In this document: one piece after another, positions 44,009 to 52,159 of the stretch
How positions within the stretch are numbered: the stretch's first letter is position 1
Layout: every line of letters begins with the position of its first letter
DNA from: Arthrobacter sp. zg-Y820
GTDB taxonomy: Bacteria; Actinomycetota; Actinomycetes; Actinomycetales; Micrococcaceae
Assembly (NCBI RefSeq): GCF_030142155.1
Contig: NZ_CP126247.1
Coordinates: 3,534,001-3,598,000, forward strand
Length of the DNA stretch: 64,000 nt
Direction: 5' to 3'
The notes under the pieces: model-generated
The model's input: only the letters and a program-made list of their open reading frames with translations
Told to the model about the DNA's origin: nothing
The model's database searches: none
Translations under genes and position numbers: made by a program

Positions 44009-44859
44009 CCGCGGGTGAAATCGAGATAACGGCGGGCGGACTCCTGCACGATGCGGTCGGCGCCGTGCGGGATCACCCGGTCCCACCAGCCGCCGTAGAG
44101 GCGCTCGTAGCGCAGCGGTGCCAGCCGGGCCGCAGCTTCCTGAACAACTTGGGGACGCTCCGGTATCTGGTTCGGGTAGCTGTAGAGGAAAGACACGTGC
44201 GTGCGGTCGGGGATGACATTGATGATGTCACCGCTGAAGAGGGCGCCGCCGCCGTCGGGGTCCCCGGACCAGTGCAGCACCGTCCCGCCCGGGAAATGGA
44301 TCCCCGCCCGGTACAGGGTCAGGTCCTCGCCCAGGCTGCGGTCATCGCCGTCCCAGAACTCCAGGACCGGATCGGGGCGGCCGACCCAAGACCGGTCGGC
44401 GGCGTGCAGGTAGACCGGCACGCTGAATTCACGAGCCCATTCCACCATCGTTGTATAGAAGTGCGGATGGCTGATGGCTATGGCGCTGATCCCGCCCTCG
44501 GCACGGATCAGGGCCGCGAGTTCATCATCCAGATACGCCTGGCAGTCCCAAAGAACATTTCCGCCCGCCGCCTTGACCAGCAGCGCCCGCTGCCCGATGG
44601 CGAAGGCCGGTTCGCAGCCGATGCCCAGCACCCCCGGCCCCTGGGCATGGATGCTGCCGCGGTGCGACGGACCGCGCAGTCTGGCGAGCGTGGTCCAGGC
44701 CTGGCCGGTCAGCGGCACGTACTGGCGTTCGTCGTCGCAGATGGGACAGTCCGAACGCGCAGCGCCGTACTGCGTTCCGCAGGCGACGCACAGCGGCAGG
44801 ACGGCCGCGGCGAGGACCGGAGAGTCCGCGTCCCGCTCGGCCGGGGATTCATGTGGCAT
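44005..44859 (-). CDS. MBL-fold protein with N-terminal zinc ribbon
   Basis: A 284-residue protein. A Cys4 zinc ribbon (CVACGTQYGAARSDCPIC, about residues 24-41) precedes a metallo-beta-lactamase-like fold. The expected HxHxDH motif reads SHPHFYT, so only the first two His remain; a later ALFSGDIINV still supplies an Asp. Metal binding is therefore altered, and hydrolase activity is uncertain. The ATG at 44859 lies four bases after the AmaP-like gene's stop, so it may be part of the alkaline-shock operon. Confidence 0.8.
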   Translation of the reverse strand: MPHESPAERDADSPVLAAAVLPLCVACGTQYGAARSDCPICDDERQYVPLTGQAWTTLARLRGPSHRGSIHAQGPGVLGIGCEPAFAIGQRALLVKAAGGNVLWDCQAYLDDELAALIRAEGGISAIAISHPHFYTTMVEWAREFSVPVYLHAADRSWVGRPDPVLEFWDGDDRSLGEDLTLYRAGIHFPGGTVLHWSGDPDGGGALFSGDIINVIPDRTHVSFLYSYPNQIPERPQVVQEAAARLAPLRYERLYGGWWDRVIPHGADRIVQESARRYLDFTRG

Positions 44860-44863
44860 GGGC

Positions 44864-45463
44864 CTAATAAACCACGGTTCCCGTTGAGCTGACAGTGTTG
44901 CCGGACAACGCCGTCTTGTTGCTGGCCTCCAGGTGGATCCCCAAGCTGTGCAGCGGCGTTTCGAGGGCAGAGGCGAGGTTCGGAACAACTGTTCCCTGGA
45001 TCCGGTTGAGGACCTCCCCAATGTCGGCGCGGGCGTTGACCGTCACCTTCAGGGTCAGATCGGGGTGGTCGACGGTTCCGCGCAGCAGCGCAGTGGAACC
45101 CACCACCCCGGGTATCTGGTCCGTTTCATACTGGACAGCTCCCGCCAGCACGGAGGGATCGCACACCGTGATGCCGCGCGCGGCATCCTCCTGCAGCCGG
45201 AATGGGCCGGCGGCGAGCCGCCGGGGAATCTGGGCCAGCATCCACCACAGGCCCAGCAGGCCCAGCAGCAGTCCGGCGATCAGAGCGACGACGGGAGCGT
45301 AGTCCGGACCGGTGACTGCCTCCGGGGGGCCGCTGAGGACCGGCCCTGCCGCAGGGCCCACCACGCCGGTGGCCAGCAGCAGGACCCAGATGCCCGCTGC
45401 GAGACACAGCAGGCCAAGGATGGTCAGCCAAACACGGTTGGCCTTGCCGGGGTGCTGCCGCAT
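44864..45463 (-). CDS. AmaP-like alkaline-shock membrane protein
   Basis: A 199-residue protein with two transmembrane helices (about 11-33 and 57-78) and a soluble C-terminal domain containing LTLKVTVNARADIGEVLNRI, reminiscent of the Asp23-type fold of AmaP. In Firmicutes, AmaP anchors Asp23 at the membrane. ATG 45463 follows AGGGAAACATC. It lies downstream of the DUF6286 gene in the Asp23 cluster. Confidence 0.72.
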   Translation of the reverse strand: MRQHPGKANRVWLTILGLLCLAAGIWVLLLATGVVGPAAGPVLSGPPEAVTGPDYAPVVALIAGLLLGLLGLWWMLAQIPRRLAAGPFRLQEDAARGITVCDPSVLAGAVQYETDQIPGVVGSTALLRGTVDHPDLTLKVTVNARADIGEVLNRIQGTVVPNLASALETPLHSLGIHLEASNKTALSGNTVSSTGTVVY

Positions 45464-45550
45464 GATGTTTCCCTATCTCTTTCGAAGCTGCTGCCGATCT
45501 TGCGCTTTGTCCGTCCCTGCTCCGTCTTCACGTCGGGGCACCCGGTCGTG

Positions 45551-46117
45551 TCAGTTGCCGGACCGGATGATGACGGTGATGGCCGGAACCGGATCCAGGC
45601 CTGCCGCCTGCAGGCGGGACCGAACGCCGTCAGCGACCCAATGCTGCAGGTCCGCAGTGTCCCGCAGCGCGGTGTTCACTGTCACCCGGACCTCCCGGTC
45701 CGTCGCCGTCGCGGTCGCCGAGGACACGCCGTCAATGTGCTCGCAGGTTGCCGCTGCCAGCCGGGCAGCGGCTCGCCGTGACATGACGGCCTGGCTCCGT
45801 CCCACAACTTCCCGCTGGGGCTCCAAATGCAGGCGCAGCGAATGGAAGCGTCCCGGGATAAACACGGCGAGCAGCAGCGCCAGGCCCACAACGGCCAGGA
45901 GAATGCCAGCCACCCAGGCTCCGACGCTGTTCCAGCTCAGGGAGGCAAGCCAGTCGGACACGGCAGTGAAGAATGGCGGCCATTGGCCCTGGGCCAGCCG
46001 TGCTATCGCCGCCCAGATCAGCAGGACCCCGACGGCCAGCAGGACCAGGCCGCAGATGATGGCCGGCACGGCACGGCTCGGCCGGGGACGCAGCGTGACG
46101 GGCGGGCCGCCGTTCAC
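45551..46117 (-). CDS. DUF6286-type two-helix membrane protein
   Basis: A 188-residue protein with two helices (about 15-37 and 67-88) and an approximately 100-residue cytoplasmic domain ending GLDPVPAITVIIRSGN. The arrangement fits DUF6286 proteins found with Asp23 genes in actinobacteria. The GTG start at 46117 overlaps the stop of the Asp23 gene (GTGA). It probably helps anchor or organise the Asp23 layer. Confidence 0.72.
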   Translation of the reverse strand: MNGGPPVTLRPRPSRAVPAIICGLVLLAVGVLLIWAAIARLAQGQWPPFFTAVSDWLASLSWNSVGAWVAGILLAVVGLALLLAVFIPGRFHSLRLHLEPQREVVGRSQAVMSRRAAARLAAATCEHIDGVSSATATATDREVRVTVNTALRDTADLQHWVADGVRSRLQAAGLDPVPAITVIIRSGN

Positions 46118-46533
46118 TGCAGCCTCCGCCGGCCGTCAGCCGGCGCATCGGGCCAAAGCCACGAAACGGTGACGTCGACCTGGCGCACCTCCACACCGGT
46201 CAGCTCCGTGAGCCGGCCGGAAATCCGGTCCCGCAGCTGATCCGCGGCCCGCCGGAGCGGCACCGGATAGGGCAGGCCCACCTCCACCTTCATCGAGGCG
46301 AGGTTTCCCGCCAGCTCGACGTCGGCCCGCGGCCGGGCTGAAACATCCGCCCGTGCCCCGATTCCCAGGAACCCTCCGCTGCTGCCGCCCGCGAAGGTTT
46401 CATCCTTCGCAATCTGTCCGGCCATTTTTTCGACTACCTTCCGGGAGAGCACGGTGGTGCCCCGGGCTCCGATCTCCGGCCACGGCTGGCGCCCCGCCGG
46501 TGGACCGGCGCCCTGGATTCCGGGTGCGCTCAT
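46114..46533 (-). CDS. Asp23/Gls24-family envelope stress protein 1
   Basis: A 139-residue Asp23 domain protein. Typical features are GTTVLSRKVVEKMAGQIA, ADVELAGNLASMKVEVGLPYP and the C-terminal LTGVEVRQVDVTVSWL. Asp23 proteins line the inside of the membrane and are induced by alkaline or envelope stress. The ATG at 46533 overlaps the stop of the small membrane gene upstream (ATGA), and the next gene also overlaps, so the row is a single operon. Confidence 0.9.
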   Translation of the reverse strand: MSAPGIQGAGPPAGRQPWPEIGARGTTVLSRKVVEKMAGQIAKDETFAGGSSGGFLGIGARADVSARPRADVELAGNLASMKVEVGLPYPVPLRRAADQLRDRISGRLTELTGVEVRQVDVTVSWLWPDAPADGRRRLQ

Positions 46534-46709
46534 CTGCTCGACGCTCTGCCGAACATGGACTGAAGGTCAAGTTTGCCGTCGGCTGCCATCCCCACCAGCA
46601 GTCCAACCAGACCGAAAAGCACAGCCAGCAGGAGGGCGTACCACCCCCCGAAAGCCAATACGATTCCCAGGATCAGGCCTACCGCCAAGCACCATTTTGT
46701 TGCGGACAT
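46530..46709 (-). CDS. DUF2273-like small membrane protein
   Basis: A 59-residue protein of two short hydrophobic helices (about residues 5-40) and a polar tail ADGKLDLQSMFGRASSR. Size, context between two Asp23 genes and shape fit DUF2273 proteins, which accompany Asp23 and AmaP. The ribosome site GGAGGACTTC before ATG 46709 is excellent. It overlaps the Asp23 gene by four bases. Confidence 0.82.
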   Translation of the reverse strand: MSATKWCLAVGLILGIVLAFGGWYALLLAVLFGLVGLLVGMAADGKLDLQSMFGRASSR

Positions 46710-46783
46710 GAAGTCCTCCTTCAGTAGGTTGCCGCCGCCGTTTCAAAGACCGGGCCGGCACATTGCTCTATCTCAAAAAGGCC

Positions 46784-47347
46784 CTATTCCAACCGGTCCG
46801 AGGGCTTCGGGCTTGAATCCTCGTCGTCGCCCGCGTCGTCGTCCGGCAGGTGAACGTCAGTGACGTTCACGTTGACCTCCAGCACTTCCAACCCGGTGGC
46901 GTTTTCCACCGACCGGATGACGTTGCGGCGGATGCCCTGGCTGACCTCCACGATGGAGTAGCCGTATTCGACCACGATGCTCACGTCGATCGCAGCCTGC
47001 CGCTCCCCCTTCTCCACACTGACGCCGTTGCTGACGTTGGTTTGGGATCCCGGGATCCGCTCGGTCATCGAGCTGAAGGCCCGCCGCGCGGCGTTGCCCA
47101 TCGCAAACACCCCCGGCACCTCCCGGGTGGCCATGCCCGCCAGCTTCTGCACCACGGTCTCCTCGATGGTGGTGTCGCCGTGCTGCGTGTGCAGCGGACC
47201 CGACTTCCGCACCGGCTCCGTGTCACTGGAGCTGGTAGCCGTGCTTGCGGCCACGCTCCCGGTGGTTCCGCCCGGGGAGCCTGCGGTGCTGTGCCCCGTG
47301 GGCGCCGGACCGGCGGATGGTCCTGAAGGTTGTTGGGCATCTGCCAT
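46784..47347 (-). CDS. Asp23/Gls24-family envelope stress protein 2
   Basis: A 187-residue protein. Residues 1-55 are a Ser/Thr/Gly/Pro-rich disordered tail; the Asp23 domain follows with TTIEETVVQKLAGMATREV, VFAMGNAARRAF, AAIDVSIVVEYGYSIVEVSQ and EVLEVNVNVTDVHLPDDD. The last 15 residues are acidic. The start ATG 47347 is chosen because AGGAG lies nine bases upstream; ATG 47356 touches that site. It is the first gene of the minus-strand alkaline-shock operon, facing the sigma factor. Confidence 0.9.
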   Translation of the reverse strand: MADAQQPSGPSAGPAPTGHSTAGSPGGTTGSVAASTATSSSDTEPVRKSGPLHTQHGDTTIEETVVQKLAGMATREVPGVFAMGNAARRAFSSMTERIPGSQTNVSNGVSVEKGERQAAIDVSIVVEYGYSIVEVSQGIRRNVIRSVENATGLEVLEVNVNVTDVHLPDDDAGDDEDSSPKPSDRLE

Positions 47348-47486
47348 GTAACTCATCTCCTGCTCGGAAGTGGACCCCGCGGGGCCGCGTGAAGGGATCG
47401 CGTACGGCATTAATGACGCTGATGGCGGGCAATCGTCACGCCGCACCACAAACTTCTTATTCTCCGGCCGTGCATGGCCTGTGAGT

Positions 47487-47498
47487 GTTCCGCGGAAC
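47487..47498. promoter_or_regulatory. Palindrome GTTCCGCGGAAC between sigma and Asp23 genes
   Basis: A perfect 12-base palindrome lies between the divergent sigma-factor and Asp23 genes. Each strand contains GGAAC, the common -35 element of ECF sigma factors, so it could seed divergent autoregulated promoters. Matching -10 elements are not obvious. Confidence 0.4.
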
Positions 47499-47520
47499 CG
47501 GAGCGTCTGCGATATTGAAA

Positions 47521-47544
47521 CCGGTCCGGCGGTCGCCGGACCGG
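47521..47544 (+). promoter_or_regulatory. Hairpin in the sigma factor leader
   Basis: Ten-base perfect arms (CCGGTCCGGC at 47521-47530, GCCGGACCGG at 47535-47544) with a GGTC loop end 12 bases before the sigma ATG and one base before its CAGGGG ribosome site. It may limit translation of the sigma factor. Confidence 0.5.
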
Positions 47545-47556
47545 ACAGGGGTGCTC

Positions 47557-48192
47557 ATGGCCACGGCTGAATCACCGGAAGAGTCCGGCACCTACACGCA
47601 GTCCCGCCGTCCGGCATTTTCCGGCAAGCCCGGCACGCTGAGCGGCCTGGATGAGGCCACCATCGTGGCTCGCGCCCAGGACGGGGACCTTGCTGCCTTT
47701 GAACACCTGGTGGAGACTTACCAGGGTCGGCTGTTCCGGCTGGCCTACCGGATGCTCAATGACCGGGGCGAAGCCGAGGACGTCGTGCAGGACACGTTGA
47801 CCGCCGGCTGGCGGGCCCTTCCCGGGTTGGACCGGTCGGGCGCCTTCGGCGGCTGGGTGTACCGGACGGCCACCAACCGCTGCCTCGACGTTCTGCGCCG
47901 CCGCAGCGCCCACCCCGAGGACAGCATGGATTCAGCCGGTCTGTGGCCGGCTCTTGCAGTACAGTCCGGCGACCCGCACCGGAATGCGGAGATCGCTGCG
48001 GAGTTCGAGTGCCTGTCCCGTGCCCTGGCGGCGCTTCCGCCGGGGCAGCGGGCCTGCTGGCTGCTCCGCGAACTCCATGACCAGAGTTATGCGGAGATCG
48101 GAGCCGCATTGGGAATCAGTCCGGTCACCGTGCGCGGGCGGCTGGCGCGGGCCCGGGAGAAACTGGCGGAGGCAATGATCCAATGGCACTAG
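47557..48192 (+). CDS. ECF RNA polymerase sigma factor
   Basis: A 211-residue ECF sigma factor. Region 2 is LAAFEHLVETYQGRLFRLAY through EAEDVVQDTLTAGWRAL; region 4 is LPPGQRACWLLRELHDQSYA and ISPVTVRGRLARAREKL. It has no extra sensor domain. The start is ATG 47557 after GGGG; the frame is open further up. It overlaps the following zinc-finger/Asp23 gene by ten bases, the usual layout of a sigma/anti-sigma pair, and is divergent from the Asp23 operon. Confidence 0.93.
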   Translation: MATAESPEESGTYTQSRRPAFSGKPGTLSGLDEATIVARAQDGDLAAFEHLVETYQGRLFRLAYRMLNDRGEAEDVVQDTLTAGWRALPGLDRSGAFGGWVYRTATNRCLDVLRRRSAHPEDSMDSAGLWPALAVQSGDPHRNAEIAAEFECLSRALAALPPGQRACWLLRELHDQSYAEIGAALGISPVTVRGRLARAREKLAEAMIQWH

Positions 48193-48743
48193 AAAACCCT
48201 TCTCCCGCTCCGGCCTGCGGCCGCACCGCCAACCGGGTCTGGCACGAGATCGGGCGTCCGCCGGATCTGCATACCCGCTCGTGTCCGGATTGCCGACAGG
48301 CCAGGAGCAGCCTGGAAGCGCTGTACACGGCGACGGTCTCGCTGCGTGACCACGATCTGAGCCACCCCGCCTTCCGCCCGCCGCGGGGCCTCAAGGACGC
48401 CATCATTGACGTGGCCTGCGCCCAGGTGCGGCGCGGGGTGCTGCTTCCGGTCGCGGCGACCGCGGACGGGACCGTGGAAGTCAGCGAACTCGCACTCGCC
48501 GCCGTCGTCCGCGATGCTGCCAGTACCGTTGGCGGGGTCCGGGCACGCCGCTGCCGCATAGATCTGACCCCCGATGCCGCCGCCGGACTGCGAATCCATC
48601 TGCGCACCGCGGTGGCACCCGGCGTGGACATCTGCCGGGCAATGGACTTCCTGCGCCGGAACATCCGCAGCGCCGTGGCTGCCTCCGTGGGGATCATTCC
48701 ACACACTGTCCACCTGACCGTGGAGGACTTGTACGATGACTGA
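48183..48743 (+). CDS. Candidate anti-sigma factor: zinc-finger plus Asp23-like domain
   Basis: A 186-residue protein. The N-terminus has an HxxxCxxC motif (His30, Cys34, Cys37) as in zinc anti-sigma (ZAS) proteins. From about residue 95 it resembles Asp23/Gls24 domains: EVSELALAAVVRDAASTVGG and VGIIPHTVHLTVEDLYDD. No transmembrane helix is evident, so it would be soluble. It overlaps the sigma gene by ten bases and the next Asp23 gene by eight. Anti-sigma function is inferred from position and motif. Confidence 0.75.
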   Translation: MALENPSPAPACGRTANRVWHEIGRPPDLHTRSCPDCRQARSSLEALYTATVSLRDHDLSHPAFRPPRGLKDAIIDVACAQVRRGVLLPVAATADGTVEVSELALAAVVRDAASTVGGVRARRCRIDLTPDAAAGLRIHLRTAVAPGVDICRAMDFLRRNIRSAVAASVGIIPHTVHLTVEDLYDD

Positions 48744-49140
48744 CCGGCCCCTTCGCGGCAGGATCGCCGGCAGCAAAACGGTGGCCGAACTGGCGGCACG
48801 GGTCGCCGTGGAAACACCCGGCGTTCTTCGGCTGGAACCAAGCCTGGGCCGCCTGCTGATGCGGCTCGGCGCGGCGGCCCGCAACGGGCTGCGCGGCATC
48901 CCGGAGCCCGGCTCCCTGACGAGCCGGACGGGCGTCTTTGCCGCCGTCTCCGCCGGCCGGGCCACCGTCGACCTGGAGGTGGCCACCGATGCCAGGTTCA
49001 ACGCCGTGAGGGTGGCTGCCGACCTGCAGGAACGGGTGCGGCAGGCCTTGGAGCACACGGGGGTGGCGACCGCGGCCATCAACGTCACAGTCCTGGCCAT
49101 CGAAGAACCTCCGCCCGTGCCCCGATTTCCGGGGCGGTGA
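48736..49140 (+). CDS. Asp23/Gls24-family protein 3
   Basis: A 134-residue protein with Asp23-like features: KTVAELAARVAVETPGVLRL at the start and TVDLEVATDARFNAVRVAAD through ATAAINVTVLAIEEP at the end. It is shorter than the other two copies and lacks their tails. It overlaps both neighbours (eight and four bases), so it is part of the sigma operon. Confidence 0.8.
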   Translation: MTDRPLRGRIAGSKTVAELAARVAVETPGVLRLEPSLGRLLMRLGAAARNGLRGIPEPGSLTSRTGVFAAVSAGRATVDLEVATDARFNAVRVAADLQERVRQALEHTGVATAAINVTVLAIEEPPPVPRFPGR

Positions 49141-49793
49141 CCTGCCCGGTGGGATCCTGGCAGAGCACTTTCGCCCAGTGGGCCCCGGCGTGGGCAGCAG
49201 TGCGCGGACTGCACAGCACTCCGGACGGCGATGCCGTGCAGATGGCGCCGGCGGGCGGCACGGTTCCTCCGCAGTACGTCGTTACCTGGCCGGGCCGGGA
49301 CACCCCGCGGGCAGCAGCGGAGGTGATGGGCCGCAGGGGCGCGCGTCTGACCCTGGTGACCGATGATGCCGAAACTGCCTACGGATTTGCCGCCGGGCAG
49401 GGGCTGGTGCCGCTCTCGCGGCTGGCGCTGCTCACCGCCGATCCGTCGGACCTGCCTCAGGTGCCACAACTCCCCGAGGGCGCGGAGCTTGGCCTGGCCG
49501 AAAGCGCGGGCGGCTCGGTGGTCGAAATCAGTGCGTCCGGCAACCCGGTCGCCCGGGGCCGGATTGCCCTGGGAAGCGGATTCGCGGTGTTCGGGGGCAT
49601 CGATATCCGGCGCGCGGACCCGGACCACACGATGGAGTCCGCTGTGCTGGCTGCGCTCACCGGTGAAGCCGCGGTTCGGGAAGCACCGCTGATCCTGATG
49701 CCCGCGCTGCCGAAGTCCGCCCTCTGGTACGGCCGGCAGGGCTGGAGCCCGACGGCGGACATCCTCACCTTTCTGCGGGCCAACGACACCTAG
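49137..49793 (+). CDS. Hypothetical protein, possible GNAT-like domain
   Basis: A 218-residue protein. The C-terminal part GNPVARGRIALGSGFAVFGG, then ESAVLAALTGEAAVREAPL and ALWYGRQGWSPTADILTFL, resembles the second half of GNAT acetyltransferases, though the P-loop-like acetyl-CoA motif is not clear. The GTG start at 49137 overlaps the preceding stop (GTGA), so it is translated with the Asp23 genes. Function is unknown. Confidence 0.65.
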   Translation: MTCPVGSWQSTFAQWAPAWAAVRGLHSTPDGDAVQMAPAGGTVPPQYVVTWPGRDTPRAAAEVMGRRGARLTLVTDDAETAYGFAAGQGLVPLSRLALLTADPSDLPQVPQLPEGAELGLAESAGGSVVEISASGNPVARGRIALGSGFAVFGGIDIRRADPDHTMESAVLAALTGEAAVREAPLILMPALPKSALWYGRQGWSPTADILTFLRANDT

Positions 49794-49887
49794 CTCCGGG
49801 CCGCGGGAAACCATCCGTGTAAACTGCCTTCCACTTGGCGCCCAGCGGGCCGCCTCAGAGCTCCACACCATCCCAGGGAGATGCACG

Positions 49888-51486
49888 ATGGCCATAAACG
49901 TAAGCGATTTGTCCCCTGTCGAGGGGTCCGAGAAGATCCTGACACCGGATGCACTGGTTTTCCTTGAAGAACTGCACCACCGGTTCCGCGCCACCCGTGA
50001 TGAACGGCTGGCGGCCCGGATCGAACGCCGCAACCGCATCGCTGCCGGGGAAAGCCTGGATTTCCTGCCGGAGACGGCCGAAATCCGTGAGGCCGACTGG
50101 ACGGTGGCGGCGGCCCCGGCTGCGTTGACGGACCGGAGAGTTGAGATGACCGGACCCGCTTCACCGGCCAAAATGGCCATCAACGCACTGAATTCCGGCG
50201 CCAAAGTCTGGCTGGCGGACCTCGAAGACGCCCAGACCCCCACCTGGCACAACGTGGTGGACGCCCAGGTCAATCTGTACGGAGCCTCACGCGGGAACCT
50301 GTCCTTCAGCAGCGGGGAGGGCAAGGAATATGCGCTCCGGAACGACGCGCCGCTGGCAGTGATGGTCGTCCGTCCCCGCGGCTGGCACCTGCCCGAGAAG
50401 CACGTGACCATCGACGGCGAACCCGCCGTGGGCGCACTGGTGGACTTCGGCCTGCACTTCTTCGCCAATGCCCGCGCCCTGCTGGAGAACGGCGCCGGCC
50501 CGTTCTACTACCTGCCCAAGATGGAAAGCCATCTGGAAGCCCGGCTCTGGAATGACATTTTCTCCTTCGCCGAGGACTACGTGGGCGTGCCGCAGGGCAC
50601 CATCCGCGCCACGGTGCTGATCGAGACCATCCCGGCCGCCTTCGAAATGGACGAAATACTCTACGAGCTGCGCGACCACGCTTCGGGCCTGAACGCCGGC
50701 CGCTGGGATTACCTGTTCAGCATGATCAAGGTTTTCCGCGATGCCGGGAAGGCATTCCTGCTGCCCGACCGCGCCGACGTTGCCATGACGGCCCCGTTCA
50801 TGCGGGCGTACACGGAACTGCTGGTGAAAACCTGCCACCGCCGCGGTGCCTTTGCCATGGGCGGCATGGCGGCGTTCATCCCCAACCGGCGCGAACCGGA
50901 GATCACGGCCAAGGCGTTCGAGAAAGTGACTGCGGACAAAACCCGTGAAGCCAACGACGGCTTTGACGGGTCCTGGGTGGCCCACCCGGATATGGTTGCC
51001 ACCTGCCGCGAGGTCTTCGACTCGGTCCTTGGGGAGAAGCCCAATCAGGTGGACCGCCAGCGCGACGACGTCTCCGTGTCGGCTTCCGAGCTGCTGGACG
51101 TCAGCACGGCCGGCGGCTCCATCACCGAGGCCGGCCTCCGGTCAAACCTTTACGTGGCAGTGGCGTACACGGCCGTATGGCTCTCCGGCAACGGCGCCGT
51201 GGCCATCCACAACCTCATGGAGGACGCCGCCACGGCCGAGATCTCCCGCTCGCAGGTGTGGCAGCAGGTCCGGAACGGCGTTGTCCTGGAGGACACCGGC
51301 GCCACGGTGACGCCGGAGCTGGTGGAGCGGATCCTGTCGGAAGAGACCGAGCGGCTGCGAGGCGAGGTTTCCGAGGACCTGTTCACCCGCTACTACGCCC
51401 CTGCCAGCCAGCTGATCGCTGACATCAGCCTCGCCGAGGAGTACGTGGACTTCCTGACGCTGCCCGCCTACGAGCTGATCGACTAA
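49888..51486 (+). CDS. aceB: Malate synthase A
   Basis: A 532-residue malate synthase (isoform A) that condenses glyoxylate with acetyl-CoA. Signature segments include VWLADLEDAQTPTWHNVVDA, IRATVLIETIPAAFEMDEIL, GRWDYLFSMIKVFRD and GGMAAFIPNRREPE. The ATG at 49888 follows GGGAGATGCAC. It can take glyoxylate from ureidoglycolate or glycolate oxidation elsewhere in the window. No isocitrate lyase is adjacent. A clear terminator follows. Confidence 0.96.
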   Translation: MAINVSDLSPVEGSEKILTPDALVFLEELHHRFRATRDERLAARIERRNRIAAGESLDFLPETAEIREADWTVAAAPAALTDRRVEMTGPASPAKMAINALNSGAKVWLADLEDAQTPTWHNVVDAQVNLYGASRGNLSFSSGEGKEYALRNDAPLAVMVVRPRGWHLPEKHVTIDGEPAVGALVDFGLHFFANARALLENGAGPFYYLPKMESHLEARLWNDIFSFAEDYVGVPQGTIRATVLIETIPAAFEMDEILYELRDHASGLNAGRWDYLFSMIKVFRDAGKAFLLPDRADVAMTAPFMRAYTELLVKTCHRRGAFAMGGMAAFIPNRREPEITAKAFEKVTADKTREANDGFDGSWVAHPDMVATCREVFDSVLGEKPNQVDRQRDDVSVSASELLDVSTAGGSITEAGLRSNLYVAVAYTAVWLSGNGAVAIHNLMEDAATAEISRSQVWQQVRNGVVLEDTGATVTPELVERILSEETERLRGEVSEDLFTRYYAPASQLIADISLAEEYVDFLTLPAYELID

Positions 51487-51492
51487 CGTTCC

Positions 51493-51528
51493 CGGTGCGG
51501 CTCCGGCAACACTGCCGGAGCCGCACCG
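51493..51528 (+). terminator. Terminator after malate synthase
   Basis: Sixteen-base perfect arms (51493-51508 and 51513-51528) with an ACAC loop lie seven bases after the stop codon. No U run follows. Confidence 0.85.
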
Positions 51529-51607
51529 CAGCGCAGGTCCGACGCATGGAACCGGGCAAATAACGGCTGCATGCGCGCCGATCCCGGAACTTTGGCAAGA
51601 TGGCAGC

Positions 51608-52087
51608 ATGACCCAGAGCCCTCACCGCACGCCGGCACTTCCGGAACCAGAAGTACGGGCCCTGGCCCGCGCCCTCTCCGCCGGGGATGTGACCGTTTTT
51701 GTCGATGGAACGGCACTTCGCCTGCCGGCGGCCGCACGCGACGCCGTCCTGGATCTGCTCGGCCGGCTGGGCCGGGGCGAATCAGTCACCGTGGCTTCCG
51801 AAACCGGGGTCCGCGCCGAAGCCGCCGCTGCCGGCACCGTGCCGAAATCCCGCGAGCCTGCCGCCCGGAACGGTTCGAACGTGCCGCTCCTGACGACGTC
51901 GCAGGCCGCTGCCGCCGCCGGAATCTCGCACACCTACCTGCGGAACCTGACGGACGCCGGCATCATTCCCGTCGAATACCGCGGTACCCACCGCCGCATC
52001 CGCCTGTCCGACGTCGAAGCGTGGCTGGAGCAGCAGCAGGCCAAGACGGCCCGCGGGCAGCACGGGGAACCGTCGGGCGGGCAGTGA
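51608..52087 (+). CDS. Excisionase-type HTH DNA-binding protein
   Basis: A 159-residue protein. Its C-terminal half is a MerR/excisionase-like winged helix: LLTTSQAAAAAGISHTYLRN, then GIIPVEYRGTHRRIRLSDVEAWL. The N-terminal half (residues 1-70) resembles antitoxin-type dimerisation regions with a short VFVDGTALRLPAAARDAV strand. Many such proteins are antitoxins of PIN-domain toxins, but no toxin gene follows; alanine dehydrogenase is next. It could regulate ald or be a solitary antitoxin. Confidence 0.8.
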   Translation: MTQSPHRTPALPEPEVRALARALSAGDVTVFVDGTALRLPAAARDAVLDLLGRLGRGESVTVASETGVRAEAAAAGTVPKSREPAARNGSNVPLLTTSQAAAAAGISHTYLRNLTDAGIIPVEYRGTHRRIRLSDVEAWLEQQQAKTARGQHGEPSGGQ

Positions 52088-52159
52088 CGGGCCCCGCTCC
52101 CCTATGCTGGTGAGAACCCGGCGGTCCGCCGCCGCACCTGCGATGTTTTGGAGCCAACT

